A stretch of 64,000 bases of DNA from Polynucleobacter sp. MWH-S4W17. Lineage in GTDB: Bacteria; Pseudomonadota; Gammaproteobacteria; Burkholderiales; Burkholderiaceae. The stretch lies in the NCBI RefSeq assembly GCF_018687535.1, contig NZ_CP061295.1:1984001-2048000 (forward strand). Direction: 5' to 3'. Positions 41,079-49,255 of this stretch are shown here, one piece after another. The translations under genes and the position numbers were made by a program. Positions within the stretch are counted from its first letter, which is position 1, and each line of letters opens with the position of its first letter. Under the pieces are notes generated by a model. The model made no database searches and was not told where the DNA came from. It worked only from the letters and a program-made list of their open reading frames with translations.

Positions 41079-41831
41079 ATGCCCTATGTCTCATTTATAA
41101 CTGATGCTCGATTTAAGAAAATAATTAGTGAGATTCTAGCAATTGGTGACACTGCACAAATTAAGGCAAATGAGGAGTTTGAGAGAAATGTAATTGACCC
41201 CTTTTCTATGCTCATGGAAATGGCTTGCTTCGACATGGATTTTGATAACTGGCTTAAAAGCGAAAAGAGTCGACAAATTCAAAAAACTCTTTCGAATGAC
41301 ATAGGCATGCTACATCAAAAAATCCTGGGCTCTGTAAAGGGGTGGAAAGATTTAAAAGTTGGCGGTGGTATTGATTTAGCTAATCCCAAGAGAAAAATTA
41401 TTGCGGAGATTAAGAATAAACATAACACCGTTACAGGGGGCAAAAGAGTTAATAACTATCAAGAGTTAGATAAATTAGTCATGCCAAAAGCAAGTCACTA
41501 CAAAGGCTATACCGCATATTTTGTAGAAATAATTCCAAGCACCGCCCAAGGCTATGAAAAGCCGTTTACCCCCTCAGACAAAGAAAGGGGCATTCGCTGC
41601 GAAGCAAATCCTAAAATTATCCAGATTGATGGAAATCGATTTTACAAACTTGTCACCGGTGTAGATGATGCCTTAGAGCAAGTATTCAAAGCGATTCCAA
41701 AGGTTATCAAAGACTGTAGAGCCGCCATATCAATGAGCGGCGTCGAAGAAGCAGATCAATTTTTTAAATCAGCTTATGTTCCAAAACCACCAAAGACTTC
41801 TCGTCGTAAGAATCCGAAAGCATCGAAATAA
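41079..41831 (+). CDS. Eco47II/Sau96I-like type II restriction endonuclease
   Basis: 250 residues from the ATG at 41079, preceded by GGAGAA; the frame extends 27 codons upstream without support. The conserved core DLANPKRKIIAEIKNKHNTV contains a PD-(D/E)xK-type site (D...EIK) characteristic of the Eco47II family, whose known members cut GGNCC or GGWCC. The target here is inferred only from the family. Faces the cognate methyltransferase, with which it overlaps by 68 bp. Confidence 0.85.
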   Translation: MPYVSFITDARFKKIISEILAIGDTAQIKANEEFERNVIDPFSMLMEMACFDMDFDNWLKSEKSRQIQKTLSNDIGMLHQKILGSVKGWKDLKVGGGIDLANPKRKIIAEIKNKHNTVTGGKRVNNYQELDKLVMPKASHYKGYTAYFVEIIPSTAQGYEKPFTPSDKERGIRCEANPKIIQIDGNRFYKLVTGVDDALEQVFKAIPKVIKDCRAAISMSGVEEADQFFKSAYVPKPPKTSRRKNPKASK

Positions 41832-42999
41832 TCGCTTTGCCAATATGGTAGCCAAGATTTACTGGCACAGCATTTCCTATTTGCTTATATTGAGAAGCCG
41901 TCGAACCCGAAAACTGCCACTCATCAGGAAATGATTGAATTCGGGCATATTCTCGAACATTTAACGGTCTTGTCTCGCCCGGGTGGCAGCGTTCAGTTTG
42001 TTTTTGAGCTGGGTTACATGTTAGTGTTAGCGAAGGCTCATCCCAAGATAATCTTCTAGCCATCCCCGTTTTTCCTCCTCCAAGAAGATAGCTAGCGCCC
42101 ATATACTTCTTCTGCAGTGCGACTGGCAAGTCTCGCCAATATCCACCCTGAGGAATTAAGTCCATTATTTTCTTTTTCTCAGGGGTATATTTCTGCCCGT
42201 CAGCCTTCGGAGCGCCACGCAATGCTTCCCGTAAACTGACTGTATAGTTTTGCTCCTTGGGAAAAGCCAGCTTTCGCTTAAGATTTTTTCTAACCCCAAA
42301 GATTACAAGTCGCTCCCGTTTTTGGGCAACATCAAAGTATTGAGCTCGTAAAACCTTGTAATCAACATCGTAACCAAGCTCATCTAGGATATCCAGCATA
42401 GTTCTAAGAGTTCTGCCATTATCGTGCCGCTCGAGACCCTTAACATTTTCACCAAGAATTACTTTCGGCTTAATTTCTTTTACCGCTCTAGCGTATTCAA
42501 AGAATAAAGTTCCTCTTGTGTCTTCAAACCCCATTCGCTTGCCAGCATAACTAAATGCCTGACAAGGAAAGCCCCCAGCCACAACATCGGCTTTAATTTT
42601 TTTGAAGTCTACATTTGCAATATCATCGTCAACAACATTCCACTTGGGGCGATTCTGCTTTAAGGTTTTTACAGCTTTTTTATCTATTTCTACAAGCAAA
42701 TTACACTCGAGACCCGCATTCTCCATCCCCAATGCAAGGCCACCCGCGCCAGCGAATAGCTCAACAACGGTGTAATCTGACTTCTTCCTTGCTTTTAAGA
42801 CTTTGTAGCCGACATCCCCGCTGCCACTATTTTTGGCTAAAAGTCTATCCAGCTCTTTCTTATCAAAATATCGATGCCCATTACTGGCTCTATGCGCTTT
42901 GATTAGCCCCTTCTTTTCCCAGCGACGAATAGTATCAAGAGAAACATCAAGCTTTTCGCTTGCATCTGAAATTGAGATGTGTGAAGAAGTAAATTCCAT
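41764..42999 (-). CDS. C5-cytosine DNA methyltransferase with N-terminal MerR-like HTH
   Basis: 411 residues. Residues 1-50 form a MerR/excisionase-like HTH (ISDASEKLDVSLDTIRRW, NGHRYFDKKELDRLL). The methyltransferase follows: motif I VVELFAGAGGLALGMENAG, motif IV GGFPCQAFSYAG with the catalytic Cys, motif VI GENVKGL, motif VIII QKRERLVIFG, and motifs IX/X near the C-terminus (YARIQSFPDEW, YKQIGNAVPVNLG). It protects host DNA from the convergent endonuclease. The HTH suggests it also represses transcription, as in several m5C enzymes with N-terminal HTH. Confidence 0.93.
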   Translation of the reverse strand: MEFTSSHISISDASEKLDVSLDTIRRWEKKGLIKAHRASNGHRYFDKKELDRLLAKNSGSGDVGYKVLKARKKSDYTVVELFAGAGGLALGMENAGLECNLLVEIDKKAVKTLKQNRPKWNVVDDDIANVDFKKIKADVVAGGFPCQAFSYAGKRMGFEDTRGTLFFEYARAVKEIKPKVILGENVKGLERHDNGRTLRTMLDILDELGYDVDYKVLRAQYFDVAQKRERLVIFGVRKNLKRKLAFPKEQNYTVSLREALRGAPKADGQKYTPEKKKIMDLIPQGGYWRDLPVALQKKYMGASYLLGGGKTGMARRLSWDEPSLTLTCNPAQKQTERCHPGETRPLNVREYARIQSFPDEWQFSGSTASQYKQIGNAVPVNLGYHIGKAIISMLSDSYDEKSLVVLEHKLI

Positions 43000-43061
43000 T
43001 TTATAACCTTTGCCTATGCATTGGTTACTATATTACATTCTTTTTAAAATGGATGTAAATC

Positions 43062-43538
43062 CTAAATAATTTTCTTTGCTGAATTCTTAACGGCTTCAGT
43101 GATTGGCAGGTTCCATTTATTTTCAGGGGGCTTCATTTTGCGATGCTGCAGGAACTGTTCCCAAGTTAATTCATAAATCGAATCTAGTGTGTAGTCTTTG
43201 TTAAATCGCACAAGAACTAAGTATTCAAAATAAACCTTGCCATCATCTTCAATTGGAAGACTTGCAAATACGCCCGTTCCATTTCCAGAGGTTGCTTTAA
43301 TTGCATATCTTTCGCCTTTTTGACTTGTGGCGTCTATGTTCTTAGTGCTTTTAAGGTTCAGCTGTAATTGAGGTAATTTGGGATTCGATTTATAAGCATT
43401 GGCGGCTAAGTATTCGCCTAGCTCACCAATAAGGTTATTGGTTCTAATAATTCCCCTCGCCTTTAGTTCTTTCAGAATCAATGGATATAGTTCAATAAGC
43501 TCTGAATCTGTAAGGGCGGAAAGTGGGATGTTAGCCAT
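43062..43538 (-). CDS. DUF6998-like protein, R-M associated
   Basis: 158 residues. IRTNNLIGELGEYLAANAY, NLKSTKNIDATSQKGERYAIKATSG has a D...E...IK pattern like a PD-(D/E)xK nuclease fold, matching DUF6998 as far as visible. It sits 62 bp upstream of the methyltransferase on the same strand, so may belong to the R-M locus as an accessory nuclease or specificity factor. Inference only. Confidence 0.6.
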   Translation of the reverse strand: MANIPLSALTDSELIELYPLILKELKARGIIRTNNLIGELGEYLAANAYKSNPKLPQLQLNLKSTKNIDATSQKGERYAIKATSGNGTGVFASLPIEDDGKVYFEYLVLVRFNKDYTLDSIYELTWEQFLQHRKMKPPENKWNLPITEAVKNSAKKII

Positions 43539-43575
43539 AAATTGATTCTAATCTTCTGTAGCCACTGGTTATGGA

Positions 43576-43592
43576 TGTCGCTTAAAACGACA
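43576..43592. repeat. Island palindrome
   Basis: TGTCGCTTAAAACGACA with one arm base changed, followed by TTACTAGCCAGG. Confidence 0.75.
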
Positions 43593-43669
43593 TTACTAGC
43601 CAGGGGGCTCACTTAATGAGCCTGCCCCGTCCTATTCTCCTTCTATAGACCCCTTTTTAGGAGAAGCCC

Positions 43670-43984
43670 ATGAAATATCTACTCACCATTTTTTTACTCG
43701 CTCAAGCAGCTTTATATGCCCAAAAGAGCTTTGCCCAAGTCACGAATTTAGACAATTCGCCCTACAACATGCAAAACAGCCAATACAACATGGATAACTC
43801 GCCATACAACATGCGCAATAGTCCATACAACATGGATAACAGCCAATACAACATAAGCTCTAAGAATGGTGTTTATGACAACTCGGGCAATAGGATTGGC
43901 TACGAAGTTAAGGCACCCAGCGGTGTAACCAACTATTTTGATAATTCAGGCAATCGAATTGGCTATACGCCCTCCAAGAGGTAG
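43670..43984 (+). CDS. Secreted repeat protein with NSPYNM repeats
   Basis: 104 residues with a signal peptide (cleavage after SFAQV). The mature protein has five tandem 7-residue repeats on the pattern NSPYNMx/NSQYNMD, followed by two copies of YDNSGNRIGY/FDNSGNRIGY. Such low-complexity Asn/Tyr repeats are seen in surface or matrix proteins; no function is known. Preceded by TAGGAGAAGCCC. Confidence 0.7.
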   Translation: MKYLLTIFLLAQAALYAQKSFAQVTNLDNSPYNMQNSQYNMDNSPYNMRNSPYNMDNSQYNISSKNGVYDNSGNRIGYEVKAPSGVTNYFDNSGNRIGYTPSKR

Positions 43985-43988
43985 CCCC

Positions 43989-44237
43989 ATGCTATCTAGT
44001 GCAATCATTATTAGCCTTTTATTGCCCTTGCAAATTTCTAACAAGAACCCGAGATTTGAACTTTTTATAGTTCAAGCAACCATTGATGCTGCGGTAATTG
44101 CTGGACTCCCAGCATCGAAAGCTGCGAAAAAGTATGTATTACAAGCTCAAAAGCCTGATTTCTTGATGGCTGAAGGGCATCTAGTATCCGAACCAGTTGG
44201 CTGGAGAAGGCTTTACTTTAGAAAACTATTTTCCTAA
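43989..44237 (+). CDS. Hypothetical protein
   Basis: 82 residues from the ATG at 43989, 4 bp after the repeat-protein stop. One N-terminal hydrophobic segment (MLSSAIIISLLLPLQI), then a basic helical part (ATIDAAVIAGLPASKAAKKY). Likely co-transcribed with the repeat protein. Ends 1 bp before the convergent DUF4268 stop. Unknown function. Confidence 0.5.
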   Translation: MLSSAIIISLLLPLQISNKNPRFELFIVQATIDAAVIAGLPASKAAKKYVLQAQKPDFLMAEGHLVSEPVGWRRLYFRKLFS

Positions 44238-44238
44238 A

Positions 44239-45192
44239 TTAATCCTCGACCTGCAGTTCTCTAATTCGCCTTCTAAAAACCTTGTCTAATTTTTCTAATT
44301 TATCCGCCAACCAAGCGAACTGATTATCCCAATCTGCCTCGTCCATTATGTCGGCATCATCTTTTGTAATGCCAATGATTGATTGAATCTTTTGCGGCAA
44401 CTCATTCCAAGTTAGCGGACTACCAAACTCTCTTTCTATCTCATCTTTTTGGGCATATAAAGCATTGAATCCAGCCTTGTTCTTTTCGCCAATATTTAAA
44501 TCGGCAGAGATATTTTCAGCAAGCGTGTTCACCCTTGCACATAGCCAATAATTACTTCTGCCAATTGCTAAATTTGTCCAATGCTGCGGAAGAGGCTTTT
44601 GAAGCCTTAAAGAGCTGCCATGCTCTTTTACATACTCTCTAAATGCAGTCCAGTAAGCCAATTGCTGTTGCTTTGCCCCAGACAGCTCACCACTATGTTG
44701 CGCCGTTTCTCTAATATTTTTAGACCATGCATTTGGCTGAGAGATTATTTTGAATTGGGGTGCAGGTGCAGAATCACCAATTCGAAGCAGCTCTATCTCA
44801 ATACCAAAAAAACTAAACCCCTCATCTGTTGCTTCATTGAGCCAGTCTAGTGCAGCCCTATGCTCATCAGTGAAACGAGAGGCAATCCAAATAATTGTTT
44901 TAACATTTAATCCTGCGCCATAAGTGAGGATTTGTCCCAAGTGCGAATGATTTGTTTTTTCTAATTGATTTTCTATCAACACTGTTGCTTGTGTATAAGC
45001 ATCCTTGCATAACAAATCTGCTCTAAATGGACCCACGAACTGCTCTGTAGCAATGGCCTCTAAATCCATTCCAAGAACTTCGCTTAACGCATCTAAGTTC
45101 TCTTGTTTAGAAAGCCAAGGCGTAAAGTCAGTAGCTTCATTGCTCCATACTGATCGCAAATCCACTTTTTCAATTTTGCCAAGCGTTGCCAT
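44239..45192 (-). CDS. DUF4268-domain protein (putative nuclease)
   Basis: 317 residues. The N-terminal half is a PD-(D/E)xK-like domain: FVGPFRADLLCKDA, TVLIENQLEKTNHSHLGQIL, IIWIASRFTDEHRAALDWLN. The C-terminal half is the DUF4268 part (LAYWTAFREYV, IGRSNYWLCARVNTLAENI). Such proteins occur with restriction systems and mobile elements; the role is unknown. Starts divergently from the alarmone-hydrolase-like operon, with a palindrome in between. Confidence 0.8.
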   Translation of the reverse strand: MATLGKIEKVDLRSVWSNEATDFTPWLSKQENLDALSEVLGMDLEAIATEQFVGPFRADLLCKDAYTQATVLIENQLEKTNHSHLGQILTYGAGLNVKTIIWIASRFTDEHRAALDWLNEATDEGFSFFGIEIELLRIGDSAPAPQFKIISQPNAWSKNIRETAQHSGELSGAKQQQLAYWTAFREYVKEHGSSLRLQKPLPQHWTNLAIGRSNYWLCARVNTLAENISADLNIGEKNKAGFNALYAQKDEIEREFGSPLTWNELPQKIQSIIGITKDDADIMDEADWDNQFAWLADKLEKLDKVFRRRIRELQVED

Positions 45193-45233
45193 AAGACTCC
45201 TAATATTTCTTGATAGTTAATTTGATTCTACGC

Positions 45234-45250
45234 TGTCGTTTAAAACGACA
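45234..45250. repeat. Island palindrome
   Basis: TGTCGTTTAAAACGACA, perfect arms, between the DUF4268 start and the stop of the HD-domain gene. Confidence 0.88.
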
Positions 45251-45253
45251 ACT

Positions 45254-45772
45254 CTAGGTACTGACATATAGCAAATCAAATAGATTCTCCAATTGCTTAT
45301 TAGTTCCACGCACTCCATCTATTACCTTTTTTGCCCAATCAAAATATTCTTGTTTTCTTTGCTCATCCCAGTTGTGAGGTGGCGCAGCCTTCATATCTCG
45401 TAGGTTCGCTATCTTGTCCGCTAATTTGACCAGCTTAGCTTCAGGGCTAGCGTGAGGGGCATGCTCAATTTGCTGTAATTTTCGAACGGCCTTATCAAGA
45501 TTTTTATCGTCAGTTACTTCTAATACGATAGAAGTAATTTTTTCACCAAACTGCTCTCTTAGCTCTTCGGCTGTTGTCTTGGTATCTTCAATAGTGTCAT
45601 GCAAGATTGCTGCGCAGAGCACATTGATATCCGTTACCCCACCTTCATTAGCCAATATGCTCGCCAATGCAATAGGGTGATTGATATAAGGGGAGGCTTC
45701 TAAATCTTTTCTGCGTTGATTCTTATGCTTCTCAGCAGCAAAGGCAATTGCCTTGATTAATTCTGCACTCAT
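45254..45772 (-). CDS. HD-domain protein, small alarmone hydrolase-like (MESH1-like)
   Basis: 172 residues. HD signatures match the (p)ppGpp hydrolase fold of SpoT/MESH1: first His in YINHPIALASIL, HD pair in AAILHDTIEDT, and KLADKIANLRDM. No synthetase or TGS domain. It would hydrolyse (p)ppGpp or a related nucleotide such as ppApp or NADPH. It is the last gene of an operon with a WYL regulator and a 71-residue protein (1-bp gap). Small alarmone hydrolases on mobile DNA often serve as antitoxins to toxic synthetases, but no synthetase is seen here. Confidence 0.82.
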   Translation of the reverse strand: MSAELIKAIAFAAEKHKNQRRKDLEASPYINHPIALASILANEGGVTDINVLCAAILHDTIEDTKTTAEELREQFGEKITSIVLEVTDDKNLDKAVRKLQQIEHAPHASPEAKLVKLADKIANLRDMKAAPPHNWDEQRKQEYFDWAKKVIDGVRGTNKQLENLFDLLYVST

Positions 45773-45773
45773 C

Positions 45774-45989
45774 TCATACGCCCTTTGGTTGATGAATTCG
45801 CTTTACAATCTCTTCAAATTGTTCTTTAGTAATTTTGACACCTTTGCCCCAAGCCTCATAGGGATCAAATTCTCTTGGGGGCAATACATCCCATGCAGCG
45901 CAAGGATAGATGACGCTAGTTGATGCTCCAGTAGTGCTCACTGGGATGCCTTGCACATCATAAAACTTCATATCAGGTAGATACTTCAT
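45774..45989 (-). CDS. Hypothetical protein between WYL regulator and HD hydrolase
   Basis: 71 residues, no signal, starting MKYLPDMKFYDVQG and ending EQFEEIVKRIHQPKGV. It begins 6 bp after the WYL gene and ends 1 bp before the HD gene, so it is clearly in the same operon. No family recognised. Confidence 0.6.
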   Translation of the reverse strand: MKYLPDMKFYDVQGIPVSTTGASTSVIYPCAAWDVLPPREFDPYEAWGKGVKITKEQFEEIVKRIHQPKGV

Positions 45990-45995
45990 TAGCTC

Positions 45996-46967
45996 CTAAT
46001 GATATAAATTCATTGCCTTATCCAGCTCAGTCTTTACCTTATTGCGTAATGCTGGGGGCGATATAACCTCTACTTCAGAGCCTTGCCTGAGAATATCTAA
46101 TAGTAACTCTCGCTCATCGCTATAAGGAATGCTTAAAAGATATGATCCATCTTCTTGCGCTTCACCTTTTTGATCGGGATGCCAAACTTCTTTTGACACC
46201 CACCTTGCTTTAAAGGGGCTAAATTTCAACTTGGCTATTTGATGTTTAGTGCCTGCAAAGATTCCATAACCTGATTCCAGCTCAGCCTTTAAATCCACCT
46301 CTTCAATAGACACTGCAGGCTTATCTAATGCTTGCACTTCTTCCATCGCATCTAATGAAAATGTTCTCAGTTCATCCTTGCTATGACAAAAAGCATCTAA
46401 ATACCAATTGTCTTTGTAATACACCAAACGCTGCGGCGAAACTTCTCGCTCAGTTACTTTTCCATCTTGCCTGCCATAGTGTTTGATATGTAAACGCTTT
46501 CTAGCTAGCAGGGCATGGGCAACCAATTGAAAGAACTTGGTAGAAGTAACCCGCTTAGCTAGCGATGCCACACGAATTCTTTTTGAAACTTCTTTAGCTG
46601 AATAGTCGCCTTTCTCAAGTAATCGCTCTAAACGCTCTCGAATCGGATTGATTTGTGAGCCAAGCAGTCCCTCGGGTTCAATACCTTTTAGCAACTCAAT
46701 CACTGACAACAATGCATGAATCTCAATTTCATTGAGCCAAAGGCCGGGCAGTGCTGTGCTTACTTTGCCGGGAATACTTTTGAGAACATAACCGCCAAGA
46801 TCAGCGTCCCACTCAATCGGCGCGCCAAGACGATCACGCATGTATTCCAAGTCACGCCTAAAGGTAGCTCTTGATATTTCTAACTCTTTTAAAAATTGCT
46901 CAGTTGTGACCATTTGCCGATCACTTAAGAGTTGTTGAATCTTATAAAAACGCTCGGTTCGATCCAT
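45996..46967 (-). CDS. WYL-domain transcriptional regulator (YafY-like)
   Basis: 323 residues. N-terminal winged HTH (FYKIQQLLSDRQMVTTEQFL, ISRATFRRDLEYMR), then the WYL domain (VSPQRLVYYKDNWYLDAFCH, RTFSLDAMEEVQAL) and a C-terminal WCX part (ELLLDILRQGSEVEVISP). WYL regulators sense nucleic acids or nucleotides and often control defence operons. It heads a tight three-gene operon with an alarmone-hydrolase-like protein. Confidence 0.9.
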   Translation of the reverse strand: MDRTERFYKIQQLLSDRQMVTTEQFLKELEISRATFRRDLEYMRDRLGAPIEWDADLGGYVLKSIPGKVSTALPGLWLNEIEIHALLSVIELLKGIEPEGLLGSQINPIRERLERLLEKGDYSAKEVSKRIRVASLAKRVTSTKFFQLVAHALLARKRLHIKHYGRQDGKVTEREVSPQRLVYYKDNWYLDAFCHSKDELRTFSLDAMEEVQALDKPAVSIEEVDLKAELESGYGIFAGTKHQIAKLKFSPFKARWVSKEVWHPDQKGEAQEDGSYLLSIPYSDERELLLDILRQGSEVEVISPPALRNKVKTELDKAMNLYH

Positions 46968-47085
46968 GGCAATCCCAGAAAAACCACATTAATTTAATAA
47001 TTTCATTTTCTATAAGCATAGTCTCATGGGATGACTCTGGCTCATATCAACAATGAAACCTCTTATTACTAACTAAGGGGTTTAT

Positions 47086-47769
47086 ATGAAACGACTGGCT
47101 ATCTATACAGTGAGTGCAATGTCTGCACTAACTATTGGCACTGCTAATGCTCAATCATTCGAAGGGTTCTATGGTCAAGTTGGCGTCGGCTATGAAAGTG
47201 TTGCTCCGAGTTTTTCTAATAGCAATGTGACTGTAGTCGGCGTAGGTACTGCCCCAATCAATACTTCAATCAGCAATTCCAATGGCTTTACTGGTGTTGT
47301 GACAGTGGGCTATATGGCAGAAATCACCAAAGACTTCTTGCTTGGACTTGGCGCTGAGTATTCTCCAATTGCAGGACAAAAGGCTAACTACTCAGGCAGC
47401 GTTCTTGGAACATCACTAGGTAATGGTCAATATAACAAAGAGAATTCATACAACATCTTCTTATCTCCAGCTACCCCAATTGGTAAAGATGGATTGCTCT
47501 ATGGCAAGGTGGGTTATACAGGCGCAACTATTAAAGATACTTTTGGATCAAGCTCAACTAACACGAACTACTCAGGCTACTCATTGGGATTGGGCTATAA
47601 GCAAATCATCCAAGGTGGTTTATATGGATTTGGAGAGTTCAATTACATGAGCTATGGCAATCAGACATCTAACTCTAGTGGAACTGTTGCAGGCTATACA
47701 GTCACCTCAACCATGACTACTAACGCCAATGCATATAACTTGCTAGTTGGACTAGGTTATAAGTTTTAA
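47086..47769 (+). CDS. Outer-membrane beta-barrel protein
   Basis: 227 residues with a signal peptide (cleavage after ANAQS). An OmpA/porin-like small barrel: EGFYGQVGVGYESV at the start, many strands with alternating Gly/Tyr, and the final strand NLLVGLGYKF with terminal Phe, the outer-membrane sorting signal. Divergent from the WYL gene, 118 bp apart. Preceded by TAAGGGGTTT. Function unknown. Confidence 0.8.
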   Translation: MKRLAIYTVSAMSALTIGTANAQSFEGFYGQVGVGYESVAPSFSNSNVTVVGVGTAPINTSISNSNGFTGVVTVGYMAEITKDFLLGLGAEYSPIAGQKANYSGSVLGTSLGNGQYNKENSYNIFLSPATPIGKDGLLYGKVGYTGATIKDTFGSSSTNTNYSGYSLGLGYKQIIQGGLYGFGEFNYMSYGNQTSNSSGTVAGYTVTSTMTTNANAYNLLVGLGYKF

Positions 47770-48035
47770 TTAAAAGTGATTTGCCACTAACTGGTAAGAG
47801 TGGCAGAATTAAGTGTGTCGTTGAAGCGAGCTGTGTCACCTTCAACCTTAAGCTAGCAGTGTCAATAGTCGTGCTGGCGACACCAAGTTATTTGTATGAA
47901 TTTGGCGGGAAGCGAGTCGCCTTCCCATACTCCAACAGCGTAGATAGTCGTGTTGGAGCCAATACTTTCTAATGAGTCTCACCTGATGAGCCAACCCCTT
48001 AATAAAATTATTATTGTTATGAGGCTCACTTCTAT
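47770..48035. other. Gene-free stretch with two similar hairpins
   Basis: No gene. It contains GTGTCAATAGTCGTGCTGG followed by CGACACC, and TCCAACAGCGTAGATAGTCG followed by TGTTGGA. Both can fold as short stem-loops sharing the core ATAGTCGTG. Their role is unknown; they follow the barrel-protein gene. Confidence 0.4.
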
Positions 48036-48122
48036 GGGGCGCTGGCCGGTGGAGGGAGATGCACCCTCGTCAGGTTAATAGCCTGAAGTCGTCTGGATTG
48101 CTTCGGACCTGACCAGCGCCCC
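48036..48122 (+). ncRNA. Cloverleaf-like structured RNA, C4-antisense-like candidate
   Basis: A perfect 10-bp closing stem (GGGGCGCTGG, 48036-48045, with CCAGCGCCCC, 48113-48122) encloses three hairpins: GAGGG-AGATGCA-CCCTC, TCAGG-TTAATAG-CCTGA and GTCTG-GATTGCTT-CGGAC. The length and four-way-junction layout recall the phage C4 antisense RNA class, but the class match is from memory. It is not a tRNA: arm lengths are wrong. The strand is uncertain because the complement folds equally well. Confidence 0.5.
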
Positions 48123-48136
48123 ACCCACTCCTTAGC

Positions 48137-48153
48137 TGTCGTTTTAAAAGACA
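48137..48153. repeat. Island palindrome
   Basis: TGTCGTTTTAAAAGACA with one arm base changed, followed by GCGCAAGAATACGGG. Confidence 0.75.
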
Positions 48154-48190
48154 GCGCAAGAATACGGGATCAAAATTAATAAAAAGAAAA

Positions 48191-48251
48191 CCCCGCAGGG
48201 CAATCTGGAAAGCTCACATTAAAGTAAGACTCGCTCCAGCCGTTTGCGGGG
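48191..48251. ncRNA. Second structured element
   Basis: CCCCGCA (48191-48197) pairs with TGCGGGG (48245-48251), and inside CTGGA pairs with TCCAG. A roughly 60-nt hairpin with a large apical part, close to the C4-like RNA. It may be a small RNA or a terminator-like structure; no T-run follows. Confidence 0.35.
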
Positions 48252-48369
48252 TATGCAAATATTAGCAAAGAATTTGGGTATAGGCCCAACTACTTAAATC
48301 AAGTAAGGCATTTATTCCAGTCACTCATGCAAGATTGATGAATTCAGATAAACCTGAGAAGATGCGTAG

Positions 48370-49104
48370 ATGCCCCATAGTGATTACATAGTATTTGTTG
48401 ATGAAAGTGGAGATCACAGCCTTTTATCTATAGATGCCGACTACCCAGTATTTGTTCTATGCTTTTGCATTTTTCATAAAGAGCATTACGCCGAACAAGT
48501 AGTTCCTGAGATTAAGAAGCTAAAGCTCAATACTTTTGGGCATGACTTAGTCATTCTTCATGAAAGTGATATTAGAAGAAAGCGTGGAATATTTTCTCAG
48601 TTGAATAAAGAGCGAAGAGAGTCTTTTCTTAACTCACTCACTGGTTTAATTGAATCCTTTGATTTCACATTGATTGCTGTCGTAATTGACAAATACAAGC
48701 ATCAAGAAAAATATAGTAGGCCTGAACATCCATACCATTTAGCCCTTCAATTTGGTTTAGAGCGCCTCTACTCTTTTTTAAGAATCAAGGAGGAGCTAGA
48801 TAATCCTATCCATGTTATTTGTGAAGCTCGAGGCAAAAGGGAAGATAACGAACTAGAGCTAGCATTTAGAAGGATTTGCGGTGGTTCAAATCGTTCGAGC
48901 AAATCTTACAATTTCAACATCTTCTTTGCTGATAAAAAGTCGAATTCCGAGGGGCTACAAATTGCAGACCTTGTGGCTCGACCCATTGGGCTTTCTGTTT
49001 TAAAGCCTGATCAACCTAATAGGGCTTATGAAATACTTGAGGACAAGTTCTTTGCTGGACATCATGGTGTTATCAATGGGAATGGTAGAAAAGTTTTTCC
49101 TTAG
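48370..49104 (+). CDS. DUF3800-domain protein
   Basis: 244 residues. IVFVDESGDHSLLSID at the N-terminus is the DUF3800 motif with the first catalytic acidic residues of an RNase H-like fold. LIAVVIDKYKHQEK and the C-terminal GLQIADLVARPIGL complete the pattern. DUF3800 proteins are putative nucleases common in mobile elements and defence neighbourhoods. Last gene of the element before its right end. Confidence 0.85.
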   Translation: MPHSDYIVFVDESGDHSLLSIDADYPVFVLCFCIFHKEHYAEQVVPEIKKLKLNTFGHDLVILHESDIRRKRGIFSQLNKERRESFLNSLTGLIESFDFTLIAVVIDKYKHQEKYSRPEHPYHLALQFGLERLYSFLRIKEELDNPIHVICEARGKREDNELELAFRRICGGSNRSSKSYNFNIFFADKKSNSEGLQIADLVARPIGLSVLKPDQPNRAYEILEDKFFAGHHGVINGNGRKVFP

Positions 49105-49118
49105 CCCAAAAAGCAGAA

Positions 49119-49144
49119 GAGCCCCTAAGTTGTCTTAGGAGCTC
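49119..49144. repeat. Hairpin after the DUF3800 gene
   Basis: GAGCCCCTAAG-TTGT-CTTAGGAGCTC, a strong imperfect inverted repeat without a following T-run; possibly a transcript end. The rest of 49145-49437 has no gene. Confidence 0.5.
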
Positions 49145-49255
49145 AACGCCGGCCGAGTAGTCTCAACCCATTTGTTACAAAGATAGCATAGAAAATAATA
49201 CTTCCTCTAATGTGGGATAAAAATACAACGCATTTCTAATTCCACCCTCGTTTAA

